Shown here one piece after another: positions 53,329 to 62,100 of a DNA stretch of 64,000 bases (the stretch's first letter is position 1; each line of letters starts with the position of its first letter). Origin of the DNA: Cyclobacterium lianum (GTDB lineage: Bacteria; Bacteroidota; Bacteroidia; Cytophagales; Cyclobacteriaceae); contig NZ_FRCY01000003.1 of the NCBI RefSeq assembly GCF_900143075.1, forward strand, positions 1 to 64,000. Reading direction: 5' to 3'. Below the pieces are notes generated by a model. It did no database searches and was not told the origin of the DNA. It saw only the letters and a program-made list of their open reading frames with translations. The translations under genes were made by a program, and so were the position numbers.

Positions 53329-54666
53329 TTAGCTATCCTTTATATTTTTCCTTTTCCTGAACTTGTTCTCCGGGGATTTTTCGGGTGGCCTTTTATCTTC
53401 CTTTTTTTCGACATTTTGCCTGGAGTTGGCATGCTTACCAGACCGCGGCTTTGATTTAAATTTGCCTTTTTTACCCTTTCTTGAACTTCCTCCACTCTTA
53501 TTCGCCTTTCTCCCGGATTTGCCTGCAGCCAGATCAGGGCCAGGACCTATCTCTTCAGGATTAGGTAGAACCTCAATTTCCAGGCCAATCAATTGCTCAA
53601 TATTGCGGTATTTGTAGCTGTCCTTTTCGTTTACGAAAGTGACCGCCTTGCCTTTTTTCTCGGCTCTTGCAGTTCGGCCGACCCGGTGCACATAGTCTTC
53701 AGGGTCATTTGGTGTATCATAATTGATCACCATTTCAATATCATCCACATCGATCCCTCTGGACAAAATATCTGTAGCTACCAAGATTTTCAATGACTTG
53801 TTTTTAAAGGCCGACATGATTTTTTCTCTTTCCACCTGATCCAGATCAGCGTGGAAGGCCTCCACCTGAAACTGCTTTCTGAGCGTTTTGAAGAGGGATT
53901 TTACTTTATCCTTGGTGGAACAGAAAATGATGACTGCCTGGAAATCCTGTGATTTTAATATGTGATTGACCAAAGCTTCCTTTTGCCCATCATAAACGTG
54001 ATACACATACTGGCTCACCCCCTTGGCTGTTTTGCCCAGGGCTATGGAAATCTCCTCGGGATCTTTGAGTATCTTCTGGGAAAATTTTCTGATTTTGGCC
54101 GGCATGGTAGCGGAAAACAACAAGGTCTGCCGCTCTTTTGGCAAGTGTTCGATAATGGTGAGGATATCATCTGAAAACCCCATATCCAGCATCCTGTCGG
54201 CTTCATCAAGGATCAGGTTTTCGAGCGCATCAAATTTTACTTTACCTCCCGCCAGGAGTGCAATCAACCGGCCCGGTGTTGCCACTACGATTTCGGCTCC
54301 CAATTCCAGGGCTTTCCGCTGCTGTTCCCAGATATTACCGTCACCTCCACCATATATGGGGATGGAACTGATCCCCAGGAAATAGGCCAGGCCCTGAATT
54401 TGCTGGTCAATTTGAATGGCCAGCTCCCGGGTAGGCGCGATGATCAATACCTTAACCCCTTTCTTTTTGCTTTGGCTGATTTGGTTAAGTACAGGCAGGA
54501 TAAAGGCTGCCGTTTTGCCGGTACCCGTCTGGGCAGTGGCTATTAGATCCTTTCCCTTCAGGATAAGGGGAATGGCCTGTTCCTGTATGGGTGTGGGTTT
54601 TTCAAATCCCATGGCATCAAGGCCTTCCTGGAGTTCGGCAACAAAATTAAATTCACTAAAGGTCAA
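53329..54666 (-). CDS. DEAD-box RNA helicase
   Basis: A 445-residue ATP-dependent RNA helicase. All motifs are visible in order: Q motif PTPIQEQAIPL, motif I ATAQTGTGKTAAF, Ia PTRELAIQ, TPGR, motif II LDEADRMLDMGF, motif III SAT, motif IV VIIFCSTKDK, motif V ATDILSRGIDV and motif VI HRVGRTARAEK. The last 75 residues form a very basic Lys/Arg/Ser-rich tail that should bind RNA, as in RhlE-like proteins. It starts 12 bases after the stop of the DoxX gene. Confidence 0.95.
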   Translation of the reverse strand: MTFSEFNFVAELQEGLDAMGFEKPTPIQEQAIPLILKGKDLIATAQTGTGKTAAFILPVLNQISQSKKKGVKVLIIAPTRELAIQIDQQIQGLAYFLGISSIPIYGGGDGNIWEQQRKALELGAEIVVATPGRLIALLAGGKVKFDALENLILDEADRMLDMGFSDDILTIIEHLPKERQTLLFSATMPAKIRKFSQKILKDPEEISIALGKTAKGVSQYVYHVYDGQKEALVNHILKSQDFQAVIIFCSTKDKVKSLFKTLRKQFQVEAFHADLDQVEREKIMSAFKNKSLKILVATDILSRGIDVDDIEMVINYDTPNDPEDYVHRVGRTARAEKKGKAVTFVNEKDSYKYRNIEQLIGLEIEVLPNPEEIGPGPDLAAGKSGRKANKSGGSSRKGKKGKFKSKPRSGKHANSRQNVEKKEDKRPPEKSPENKFRKRKNIKDS

Positions 54667-54678
54667 AATTTTATCAAT

Positions 54679-55038
54679 TTAAGTGTAAACATAAGCCCAG
54701 CCAATCAGCAATAACTGCAAGGGGAGTCTCAACAACAACAACCATTTCGGCAAGCCTTTGTTGTTTCGTTGGTACATGTACAGATTGGCTGGAAAAACTG
54801 CAATCAACAATAGGATGATGCCGTAGGCAGCTACCGTTTGAGTGGCGTCAAAAACCAATCCCAAACCCAATATCACTTCGATAAATCCCACCAACCTGTT
54901 TACCAATCTGGGTTGGGGAATGTAGGGAGGAATGATACTGATATATAACTTAGGTTTCACAAAATGCATGATACCAGCCGTTACATAAAAAATTGCCATT
55001 GCATAAAGAAATATTTCATCCATAAAAATCAACTGCAT
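54679..55038 (-). CDS. DoxX-like membrane protein
   Basis: A 119-residue membrane protein with four hydrophobic helices. The phrase MAIFYVTAGIMHFVKPK and LVNRLVGFIEVILGLGL are typical of the DoxX/DoxX-like family. The start may be ATG 55038 or the more likely ATG 55023 (MDEIFLYAM). The function in this family is poorly defined, with roles in redox stress proposed. It heads the helicase-flavoprotein operon. Confidence 0.85.
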   Translation of the reverse strand: MQLIFMDEIFLYAMAIFYVTAGIMHFVKPKLYISIIPPYIPQPRLVNRLVGFIEVILGLGLVFDATQTVAAYGIILLLIAVFPANLYMYQRNNKGLPKWLLLLRLPLQLLLIGWAYVYT

Positions 55039-55072
55039 AAATTTCTTTATGCTTTAAAATTAGAACATCCAA

Positions 55073-55376
55073 ATGGTAATACAAAAAATAACTTCGCATA
55101 TACCTCAATTATTTTTTGCTTTGGTGTTAATATCCGGCCTTTCCTATCCATATGTCGCACAGCAAACCCAGAAGCCCGCATCGCATGGGAAGCACCAGAT
55201 GGCTACCCTGCAAAAGGATGTAGACTCGGAAACTGAGACCCTGGCTTCAGGAAAATCCAGGGAAGAGGCCATGCCCGAATTATTTTGAGTACAGTGATAA
55301 TGCCGATGCAAAGATTAGCGACAGTTTAATGAAAGACTCTACTGCCTGGACTACTTCGTATTGTGGCGCCGGATAA
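55073..55376 (+). pseudogene. Short broken reading frame with a signal-peptide-like start
   Basis: A 71-codon frame from 55073 begins with a hydrophobic, signal-like segment (IPQLFFALVLISGLSYPYVA). It stops at 55288, but in the next frame the DNA stays open to 55376 and reads NYFEYSDNADAKISDSLMKD and then SYCGAG. This looks like a frameshifted small exported protein. I do not recognise a family, and chance cannot be excluded. Confidence 0.3.
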
Positions 55377-55389
55377 GGATGGGATGTAA

Positions 55390-56172
55390 TTAAACCTCAG
55401 CCGCCTGAATGTGCATCCAGTCAAAATTTCTTCTGCGACCCAGGCTGACCCAACCTTCATCCTCCCAGCAACGCCACCATTCATCATACACAGGATGGGC
55501 GAATGCTGCCCTGTCCCTACCCCATGTCAGGCGGTTTCTATCCGGATCAAAGTCTACTGCCATGCCCCAGGAATGAGTAGACCATTGGGTCCCTCCCCGC
55601 ATCAGTCTGTTGTTATAGCAGCCACCAAAATGATTTAATCGCAAGGCCTGTATGTCATTTTCTCCGTAAACCTGACGAACATTTTCCAGGACGGTCAATA
55701 AGCTTTCAGCAACTTTTCTGTGACAGGTGATTTTTCGGGCCCTATACCGCAGATCCCAGGCAATTTTGAGTTCGTAGGGAACATCAATACTTACCAGATT
55801 TTGTCCCCGCTGCCCATAAAATTGATTGAATTCAGGGGAGTTTTGCCTGGGCCATTTATTTGCAGCAGGCATTTCCTCAGGTCTCCAGGAGGCTCTTTTC
55901 CGCCCATGCTGCATCAGAAAAGCCAATTCCTCAAAGGCAAACTGGGTCTGCGGCCCCCACATCCCGTCAATGGCACCGGAATCAATTCCTTTTTCTTTGG
56001 CTCCCATTTGGATAACCATGGTGATTTTACGGGAATTGGGAAGTCCGGGATCAATTCCCTGTACCTTATGGATGGCAGCAAGGGTATTCGGCCCAAAAAT
56101 ACCATCAATACCTCCCTGATAGTATCCTCTTTCAGCCAGAAGTTGCTGAGCAAGCTTGATTTTCTCTTTCAT
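55390..56172 (-). CDS. Peptidoglycan-binding M15-type peptidase of the eCIS locus
   Basis: A 260-residue protein from ATG 56172 (MKEKIKLAQQLLAERGYY); the frame extends 35 codons upstream, but that part is AT-rich and not family-like. Two peptidoglycan-binding repeats are visible: RGYYQGGIDGIFGPNTLAAI and KGIDSGAIDGMWGPQTQFAF. The C-terminal part is a D-alanyl-D-alanine carboxypeptidase-like M15 domain with zinc-binding motifs HSWGMAVDFDP and DWMHIQ. There is no signal peptide, so it would have to be delivered or released by lysis. It is the last gene after the AAA+ ATPase (49 bases), suggesting a lysin or cargo of the contractile system. Confidence 0.85.
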   Translation of the reverse strand: MKEKIKLAQQLLAERGYYQGGIDGIFGPNTLAAIHKVQGIDPGLPNSRKITMVIQMGAKEKGIDSGAIDGMWGPQTQFAFEELAFLMQHGRKRASWRPEEMPAANKWPRQNSPEFNQFYGQRGQNLVSIDVPYELKIAWDLRYRARKITCHRKVAESLLTVLENVRQVYGENDIQALRLNHFGGCYNNRLMRGGTQWSTHSWGMAVDFDPDRNRLTWGRDRAAFAHPVYDEWWRCWEDEGWVSLGRRRNFDWMHIQAAEV

Positions 56173-56221
56173 ACAAATTCTATGATTTAAGCCATTAAAT
56201 ATAAACCAATTAATGATTGTA

Positions 56222-57526
56222 TTAATGAATTTTACCTTCTTTTTGTATTTCGTTTCGGATGCATTGCAATAAAACATCCTCCCTGATGGAATGATCTCCG
56301 GCGGCCAGGGTTCTCAGCCCCACCTGTTGCACGATATTGACAATATTGGCTCCCGTTAAGGGATATTTTTTGGCCAAGCCCCCTATTTCCAGTCCTTTTT
56401 CCAGGTTCATGTTTTCGGGCAGGTTTTTTTCCCACAAGAGCATGCGTTCTTTGACTCCGGGAGCTTCAAAATCAATAATGGATTGAAACCTTCTGGTAAA
56501 TGCCGTATCCAAATTGCTTTTAAAATTAGAAGCCAAAATTACCAATCCAGGGTGAGACTCTATGCGTTGCAGCAGGTAAGCAACCTCCTGGTTGGCATAT
56601 TTATCATGGGCATCCCGCACATTGGTGCGCTTTCCGAAAAGGGCATCCGCTTCGTCAAAGAAGAGGATCCAGTTTTTTCCGCTGGCCTTCTCAAACAATG
56701 CGGACAGGTTTTTTTCTGTCTCGCCGATATATTTGGACACCGTCAGAGAAAGGTCTATGCGGTATACGGATTTGCCGGTATACTTACCCAAAAGACCTGC
56801 GGTCAGCGTTTTGCCCGTACCCGGAGGTCCAAGAAACATGACGCGATACCCCGGTTTAACCTTTTTTCTCAGCTTCCAACTGTCCATTAGAGTTTCGTTA
56901 TAAGTCAACCAGTTTTCCAGCTCCCTGATCTGGGCCAGGGTTTTATCGGACAAGACCAAATCTTCCCATCCCAGTTCAGTTTCGATCAACTCAGCTGGAA
57001 AACCCGTACCAGGTCTGGGCGGACGTACGGCTTCAAGAAGTAACTTTTCTGCAAACTCCTGTTCCAGGCACAAGGGACCGGAAAAAAAGGGCTCTTCGGC
57101 TGATGTCTCTCCCAGATAGACAAGCTTTTTCTGAAAAAGGATAGACTCCTGAAACAGGCTGAAGTACTTTTTGCGTGTATTCGGATCAGAACCAGCCAGC
57201 AGGAAAAGTAATGTCTCGCCGGTAGGAATTACTCCCCGGTGGTGTTTGGATTTATAACCACCAAATTCAGGAAGATCGGTACCATCCGGATAATATTTCT
57301 GGATACATCTATCAAGCAGTCCCGGATCTAAATGGGGCGCCAGCGCCAGTGCCAATAGCAAAAGGTCCCTATCCCTGATATTCAGGTTCTTGATGGTCTT
57401 TCCCAGGAAGGTTTCCGGGTCAATGTGGAGTTCCAACTGAGGCTTTTCAAGGACCTCAGACCTACCTGACTCATGGTCCAGCCGGCTCTTGACGACCAGC
57501 CACAGAAAATCCATCAATTGCTTCAT
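56222..57526 (-). CDS. AAA+ ATPase of the contractile injection system (Afp15-like)
   Basis: A 434-residue protein. The first 200 residues are family-specific, followed by a AAA+ module with Walker A GPPGTGKT (233-240), Walker B ILFFDEAD (287-294), sensor ILASNFKSNLDTAFTRRF with arginine finger, and a C-terminal lid. A AAA+ ATPase of this form is a core gene of extracellular contractile injection systems (Afp15, PVC15); it is needed for assembly of the sheath-tube particle. Gene order next to tape-measure and DUF4157 genes supports the assignment. It starts 43 bases after the TPR gene stop. Confidence 0.88.
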   Translation of the reverse strand: MKQLMDFLWLVVKSRLDHESGRSEVLEKPQLELHIDPETFLGKTIKNLNIRDRDLLLLALALAPHLDPGLLDRCIQKYYPDGTDLPEFGGYKSKHHRGVIPTGETLLFLLAGSDPNTRKKYFSLFQESILFQKKLVYLGETSAEEPFFSGPLCLEQEFAEKLLLEAVRPPRPGTGFPAELIETELGWEDLVLSDKTLAQIRELENWLTYNETLMDSWKLRKKVKPGYRVMFLGPPGTGKTLTAGLLGKYTGKSVYRIDLSLTVSKYIGETEKNLSALFEKASGKNWILFFDEADALFGKRTNVRDAHDKYANQEVAYLLQRIESHPGLVILASNFKSNLDTAFTRRFQSIIDFEAPGVKERMLLWEKNLPENMNLEKGLEIGGLAKKYPLTGANIVNIVQQVGLRTLAAGDHSIREDVLLQCIRNEIQKEGKIH

Positions 57527-57569
57527 ATAACTGGTTTATTTTTTTCAGTATGTGTGGATTCAAACATAC

Positions 57570-58445
57570 TCATTCCCCTCCCTGAGACTGCTCAAGGATA
57601 CTTTTGTAATGCAGGGCCTTGCTAAAATCAGGATTTAGCTGAAGCGCATTTTTCAACCAATCTGCGGCTTTTTTCCGATCGCCCCTACCCAAATAGACTA
57701 CTGCCAACTCTGTCATTACCTGATAATTTTGGGGTTCAAGGCGAAGAATAGTCGAAAGGTGCCTGATGCCTTCTTCCCATTCTCCCATAGCCAGGTAATT
57801 GATCGCCAGATGCTGTCTTATTTCGATGTGGTCAGGGTCTTCTGCCAGAGCCATCTTAAAGGCTTTCCCGGCCAACCCGTGATTTTTTAACTGAAACTCA
57901 CATTTGCCAATCAGGAACCAGGCAAGCTTATCTCCTGCTGCCGCCGGGATGCTGTGCAATTGCTGCAAGGCTTTTTCCCAGTCCTTGATTTTCATATATA
58001 CTTTTGCCAACTGGATCATATAGGAGGCATCGTTGTTTGCAGCCACTAATTTTTTCCACATGGCTACAGCTTCGTCATAGTCTCCTGTATGGGTCGCCAA
58101 TTGCGCGAGGCTTACCCTTGCACTCTGGTGTTGGCGATCTTGTTGCAGGGCTTGCAGGTACCTCTGTCTGGCTTGAGGATAAATACCCATCATGGCGAGT
58201 GCATTTCCACTATTGACCAGATAGGTAGGCTTGGAATCAACTGCTATGGCTTTATCAAAGAATTCCAGTGCCGTCTTATAGGATTTTTGCTGCTGGTGAA
58301 AAAGCCCGAGATTATTCAATACCGAGCTATTGGTCGGATCCAAATCTAATGCCTGCTGGTAACATTCCAGGGCATTGTCAAAAGCTTCGTTTAAAAAGTA
58401 CCTGGCTCCCTTATTATTCAGTTCAATGGCTTTTTCTTTGTCCAT
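57570..58445 (-). CDS. Tetratricopeptide-repeat protein in the eCIS locus
   Basis: A 291-residue protein made of about eight TPR units, for example ALECYQQALDLDPTNSSVLNNLG at the start (in part) and HYKSILEQ at the end. TPR repeats make a protein-binding superhelix. There is no signal peptide. It starts eight bases after the stop of the large DUF4157 gene and precedes the AAA+ ATPase gene, so it may act as an adaptor or chaperone in loading or assembly. That role is inference from position. Confidence 0.85.
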   Translation of the reverse strand: MDKEKAIELNNKGARYFLNEAFDNALECYQQALDLDPTNSSVLNNLGLFHQQQKSYKTALEFFDKAIAVDSKPTYLVNSGNALAMMGIYPQARQRYLQALQQDRQHQSARVSLAQLATHTGDYDEAVAMWKKLVAANNDASYMIQLAKVYMKIKDWEKALQQLHSIPAAAGDKLAWFLIGKCEFQLKNHGLAGKAFKMALAEDPDHIEIRQHLAINYLAMGEWEEGIRHLSTILRLEPQNYQVMTELAVVYLGRGDRKKAADWLKNALQLNPDFSKALHYKSILEQSQGGE

Positions 58446-58453
58446 GCCCGAAT

Positions 58454-61400
58454 TTAAGCAAATAAATCGTTTTTTATATCCGCGGCCAGCCCTTTTGCCA
58501 TATCGATTACATCAAGGTCTGGATAAATCACTTCAATATCGTCGAAAGACATGTCAAATGGCTCTCCTTCCCTGTAGTGAACAGGAAATACAATCCCAAA
58601 TTGTATCCCCGGACCCCACTCGTAGGCCGCCAGGTTGTGCCGCCAGGTTTCAGATATGGAAAGAAAGCCCACACCTAAACTGGCTCTGGCAAAGGCATTG
58701 ATCTCAAATATGAATTTCGGGTTTACGGTAATCCTTCCGCTGGCATCCAGGGCCAAACCGGTCTGCGGGCTCCAGTTGACATCTACCTCTGCCAGTGCCT
58801 CCCCTTCAAGTCCCAGGGTGCCCGTTAGTTCTATTCCTCCGGAAAGGCTGGCTATGGCCACACTGACCCCCAGGCCCAGATCTCCCCGCAAGGTAAGCCC
58901 GGCATCTGCCGGAATCGCAAATTCCCCATGACCCGCCACGGTGGTTTCGTCTTCCCTTTCCGGATTGTAGGTGATTTCTGCGGAAAGGTTACGCAATTCC
59001 CCGGGACCAAATCCAGCAGTAAAATCCAACCCGCCACCGATCTGTGCTACCAAACCAATGCTCCTTGGCCCGAGCGGAATAGCAAACAAGGGGATTTCGA
59101 TGGTGGGTACTCTAAACAGATTTCTGTTCATTTCTCTCCTTCGGAAGACTTCATAACTGTCAGAAGCCAACCTGGCATTCACTTCAATTTCTCCGTTGGG
59201 CAATAGCCTGACTCCTGCTGTTGCTGCCAGCCAGGGGGTGAGCTGAAGGGTTAACTCTCCTCCCCCATATACCCGCATGTTTTCGTCCGGTTCTCCGGCT
59301 GGTTGTCCATCTTCTCCTATAGGTCGGTTGGTGGCACCCACCTCTATGCGCCCGCTGAGCATGCCCCGGCTGTAAGCAGCAGACCCTTCAATGGTCAGGG
59401 CTCCGTTTTCGTAGGTCACCGACAGGGAAGTGCTTATGCCCGGTATATCTGGCTGTGCGGTTCCGGAGACAAATACATCGTAATTTTCCGCGCCTTCCGC
59501 TTTGGAAACACGGGCCGCTACATTTCCACCGGTAATTCCGGGAATATCGCTGCTCAGATCAAAATTTCCCCCGATGGAAAAACCTGATTCACCGTACTGG
59601 ATCTCCATGTTTCCCCGCTCAATGCCGGGTATATCCAATTCGGCCTCTCCGGTGGCCGTAAAATTGTTTTCGCTATAGGTAGCAGTAATGGTCGCACTCT
59701 TGACCCCCCGGACTTTGCCCTCCGGTATACCTATTTCCCCACCGATGGTCCAGGTATTATCCTTGTATTCCACGTTGATTTCTGCAGGGTCGAAAAGCTC
59801 CGAGTCAAAATTAAAAGCTCCTTCCAATTCAAAGCCACCGGAGGTAGAGGCAGTAGCACCGATATGACCATCTCCTACCTGCTCGATACCGAAATTGGTT
59901 TGACCTGAAATGCCCAAGCCCTGGGATCCAAAAAAAATCTCTAATGTAGTCTCTGATATTCGGAAAGGTGACGGCATTGAAAACTCCTCGGTAGAAAACA
60001 ATTTTCTTAACCTGACCCCATCACCATCAATTACGATATCAATATCTGCATCAGCAATCAAAGGCACAGTTGGCAGCACCTTCCCTATTCCGTAAAAACC
60101 ATTCTCAGTAAGCTCCAACTGGTCTATTCGGATTGGACTCAATCCCGGAAGCCGCAAGCTTTGAAAAACACCACCTGTGCCTGATACTGCATTTTGAAGG
60201 GTTCTATCTTTATCTACATAGAATATATATGTTCCCTCAACTTTTTCCAGGAACCAAGTCATGTCATTATAGGATGCAGTAACCTCCTTTTTGCCGATAT
60301 CGGAAGATTTATAAGCATCAACCTGCAAGGTTTTATTAACAAAATCCGGTGGACTTTTTAAATCTAACCTATTTAGCCAATTCATTCTTGGATATTGGCC
60401 TTCCGGAGGAATGTCAAGTCTGCTACCTCCGGTTGGAGCCATGAATAACGATGGATCTGATTCATTTCCCAAAGCCTCAATTTCATCCGCAGACATTGGT
60501 TCAAGCTTATTTAAATGGTCTTTACTTTGAACTTCGGAAAACTCCCAATATTGGTTTGGGTTGCCTGAATTAGTAGGAAGGGTAAAATCTCTGTTCTCAA
60601 AAGAAATGGAATAACCTTGATCCAGAAATAAGTTTACATATTGATTTGGCCTTGATGGCCTGGAAGGTAGATTTGGCGTAAAACTTCTATTAGAATCCTG
60701 GTAAAACGCTGAGTCCAATACATTATAAACGGCCAACATTTTTTTGTTCATTTCCCAGGCAATACTGGATCCTGAGCTACCATTTGCCGATGCTTCCAAA
60801 AGCTCATAATTTGTCTTATTATCCTCACCTCCCAGTTGATGTTCTACAATATGATCCACCTGAAAAGTTGCAGGAGCTAATTCTCTGTCCCAGGTAGGAA
60901 CTAAACCAAGCTCCAAAAGCTGTTCCTGTGTACCAAAAACAATGTATTCAGGATTAGTTTTTCCTTTAAAAAAATAATGCCTGTTTTCTTCAGAAGACGC
61001 TTGATTAAATCCACCAATATTTCTGGCTGAAGCAATTTTATTATTGATTTCCTGGGAAATTCCTGTTCTTAGTTCATTTTTCCAATTTTCCACCTGATTG
61101 GTACTCCTACCCCTTGGAACCTGAAATGGAGGATTGAATAAATTCTCATTTCTATCTTTAAATTCACTCAATTTTATTTTACCAACTTTAAAATTTTTTG
61201 TAGTTCCATCTTGATAGGTAGAAACAACTCCATCTCTATCTCGAAAACTAAAGTAATTTTGAGCATCCTCGATCGGAGTTATACCCTCCGGAGGAGAAAT
61301 CCCTTCTTCTTCATCTCCCTCTTTCTGCACCATTTTCCCCTGCAAGGCAATACTACTTCCCTGTTGCAGCGTATGGGTCAGCTCATGGGCCAGTAAATAC

Positions 61401-62083
61401 TTACCAGACTCAGTAGATGGATTGTATTTCCCTTCATTGAAGTAAATATCATTTCCATATGTAAAGGCCTGCGCTCCCAGATCCCGGCTCATTTGCACGG
61501 CTTGGGGACCGGTATGTATTTTGACCTGGCTGAAATCCGCTCCGAAACTGCTTTCCATGCCAGACCTGGTGGCACCGTCCATTCCTGATCCCCCTGATGG
61601 TTGTGCCAATTGACTTTCCAAACCAGAGGATATTTCAGCAGGCTGCTCCGACTTCATCTGAATAGCACCTACTCCCCCATCTCCTGCTTCCTGGCGGTCA
61701 TCCGGTTCGAGTGATGCTTGTATCTCCACTTCCTCCTCTTGTTTTTGAAGCATTCCCTCCTCCTCTTCCTTTTCCTGAAGGGCTTCCTCTTTTGACTCAG
61801 AAAGAAATACCTGAGTCACCGATTGTGCCAATGGTTGTGCCTGAATTTCTTTTGCAGGAAAGGGAGATTTTTGAATGTTATCCTCTTTTTCACCCTGGTT
61901 TACATCCCAGACACCTTGACCGGAGGCTTTCATCTGTATCACCTGATCGGCCATGGCATCAGCTTCCTGCTCATACTGATCACCCGGCTCACCTACCTGA
62001 AGTTTGGCCTGAAAAAAATTGCCTCCGGTATTTCCCGGGGTACTCTTATTCTTATCGCCGGATTTTCTCGTAAAAGCTTTCAT
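58454..62083 (-). CDS. Large eCIS core-domain (DUF4157) protein with HNH-like motif and beta-rich C-terminus
   Basis: A 1209-residue protein. Residues 1-150 are low-complexity (Gln/Glu-rich, LQEKEEEEG). The DUF4157 (eCIS core) domain covers about 170-245 with FGADFSQVKIHTG, AFTYGNDIYF and LLAHELTHTLQQ (HExxH, 233-237). At 407-434 follows an HNH-like motif: FQVDHIVEHQLGGED then NYELLEASAN, with Asp410, His411 and Asn425 in place. From about 540 the protein is beta-rich with short repeats around the phrase DIPGI (three times) and ends with a long glycine-rich, barrel-like region. DUF4157 proteins are associated with eCIS particles and many are toxins or cargo. Translation is coupled closely to its neighbours (17 and 8 bases). 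Confidence 0.85.
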   Translation of the reverse strand: MKAFTRKSGDKNKSTPGNTGGNFFQAKLQVGEPGDQYEQEADAMADQVIQMKASGQGVWDVNQGEKEDNIQKSPFPAKEIQAQPLAQSVTQVFLSESKEEALQEKEEEEGMLQKQEEEVEIQASLEPDDRQEAGDGGVGAIQMKSEQPAEISSGLESQLAQPSGGSGMDGATRSGMESSFGADFSQVKIHTGPQAVQMSRDLGAQAFTYGNDIYFNEGKYNPSTESGKYLLAHELTHTLQQGSSIALQGKMVQKEGDEEEGISPPEGITPIEDAQNYFSFRDRDGVVSTYQDGTTKNFKVGKIKLSEFKDRNENLFNPPFQVPRGRSTNQVENWKNELRTGISQEINNKIASARNIGGFNQASSEENRHYFFKGKTNPEYIVFGTQEQLLELGLVPTWDRELAPATFQVDHIVEHQLGGEDNKTNYELLEASANGSSGSSIAWEMNKKMLAVYNVLDSAFYQDSNRSFTPNLPSRPSRPNQYVNLFLDQGYSISFENRDFTLPTNSGNPNQYWEFSEVQSKDHLNKLEPMSADEIEALGNESDPSLFMAPTGGSRLDIPPEGQYPRMNWLNRLDLKSPPDFVNKTLQVDAYKSSDIGKKEVTASYNDMTWFLEKVEGTYIFYVDKDRTLQNAVSGTGGVFQSLRLPGLSPIRIDQLELTENGFYGIGKVLPTVPLIADADIDIVIDGDGVRLRKLFSTEEFSMPSPFRISETTLEIFFGSQGLGISGQTNFGIEQVGDGHIGATASTSGGFELEGAFNFDSELFDPAEINVEYKDNTWTIGGEIGIPEGKVRGVKSATITATYSENNFTATGEAELDIPGIERGNMEIQYGESGFSIGGNFDLSSDIPGITGGNVAARVSKAEGAENYDVFVSGTAQPDIPGISTSLSVTYENGALTIEGSAAYSRGMLSGRIEVGATNRPIGEDGQPAGEPDENMRVYGGGELTLQLTPWLAATAGVRLLPNGEIEVNARLASDSYEVFRRREMNRNLFRVPTIEIPLFAIPLGPRSIGLVAQIGGGLDFTAGFGPGELRNLSAEITYNPEREDETTVAGHGEFAIPADAGLTLRGDLGLGVSVAIASLSGGIELTGTLGLEGEALAEVDVNWSPQTGLALDASGRITVNPKFIFEINAFARASLGVGFLSISETWRHNLAAYEWGPGIQFGIVFPVHYREGEPFDMSFDDIEVIYPDLDVIDMAKGLAADIKNDLFA

Positions 62084-62100
62084 AAGTCGTCAATGGATAG

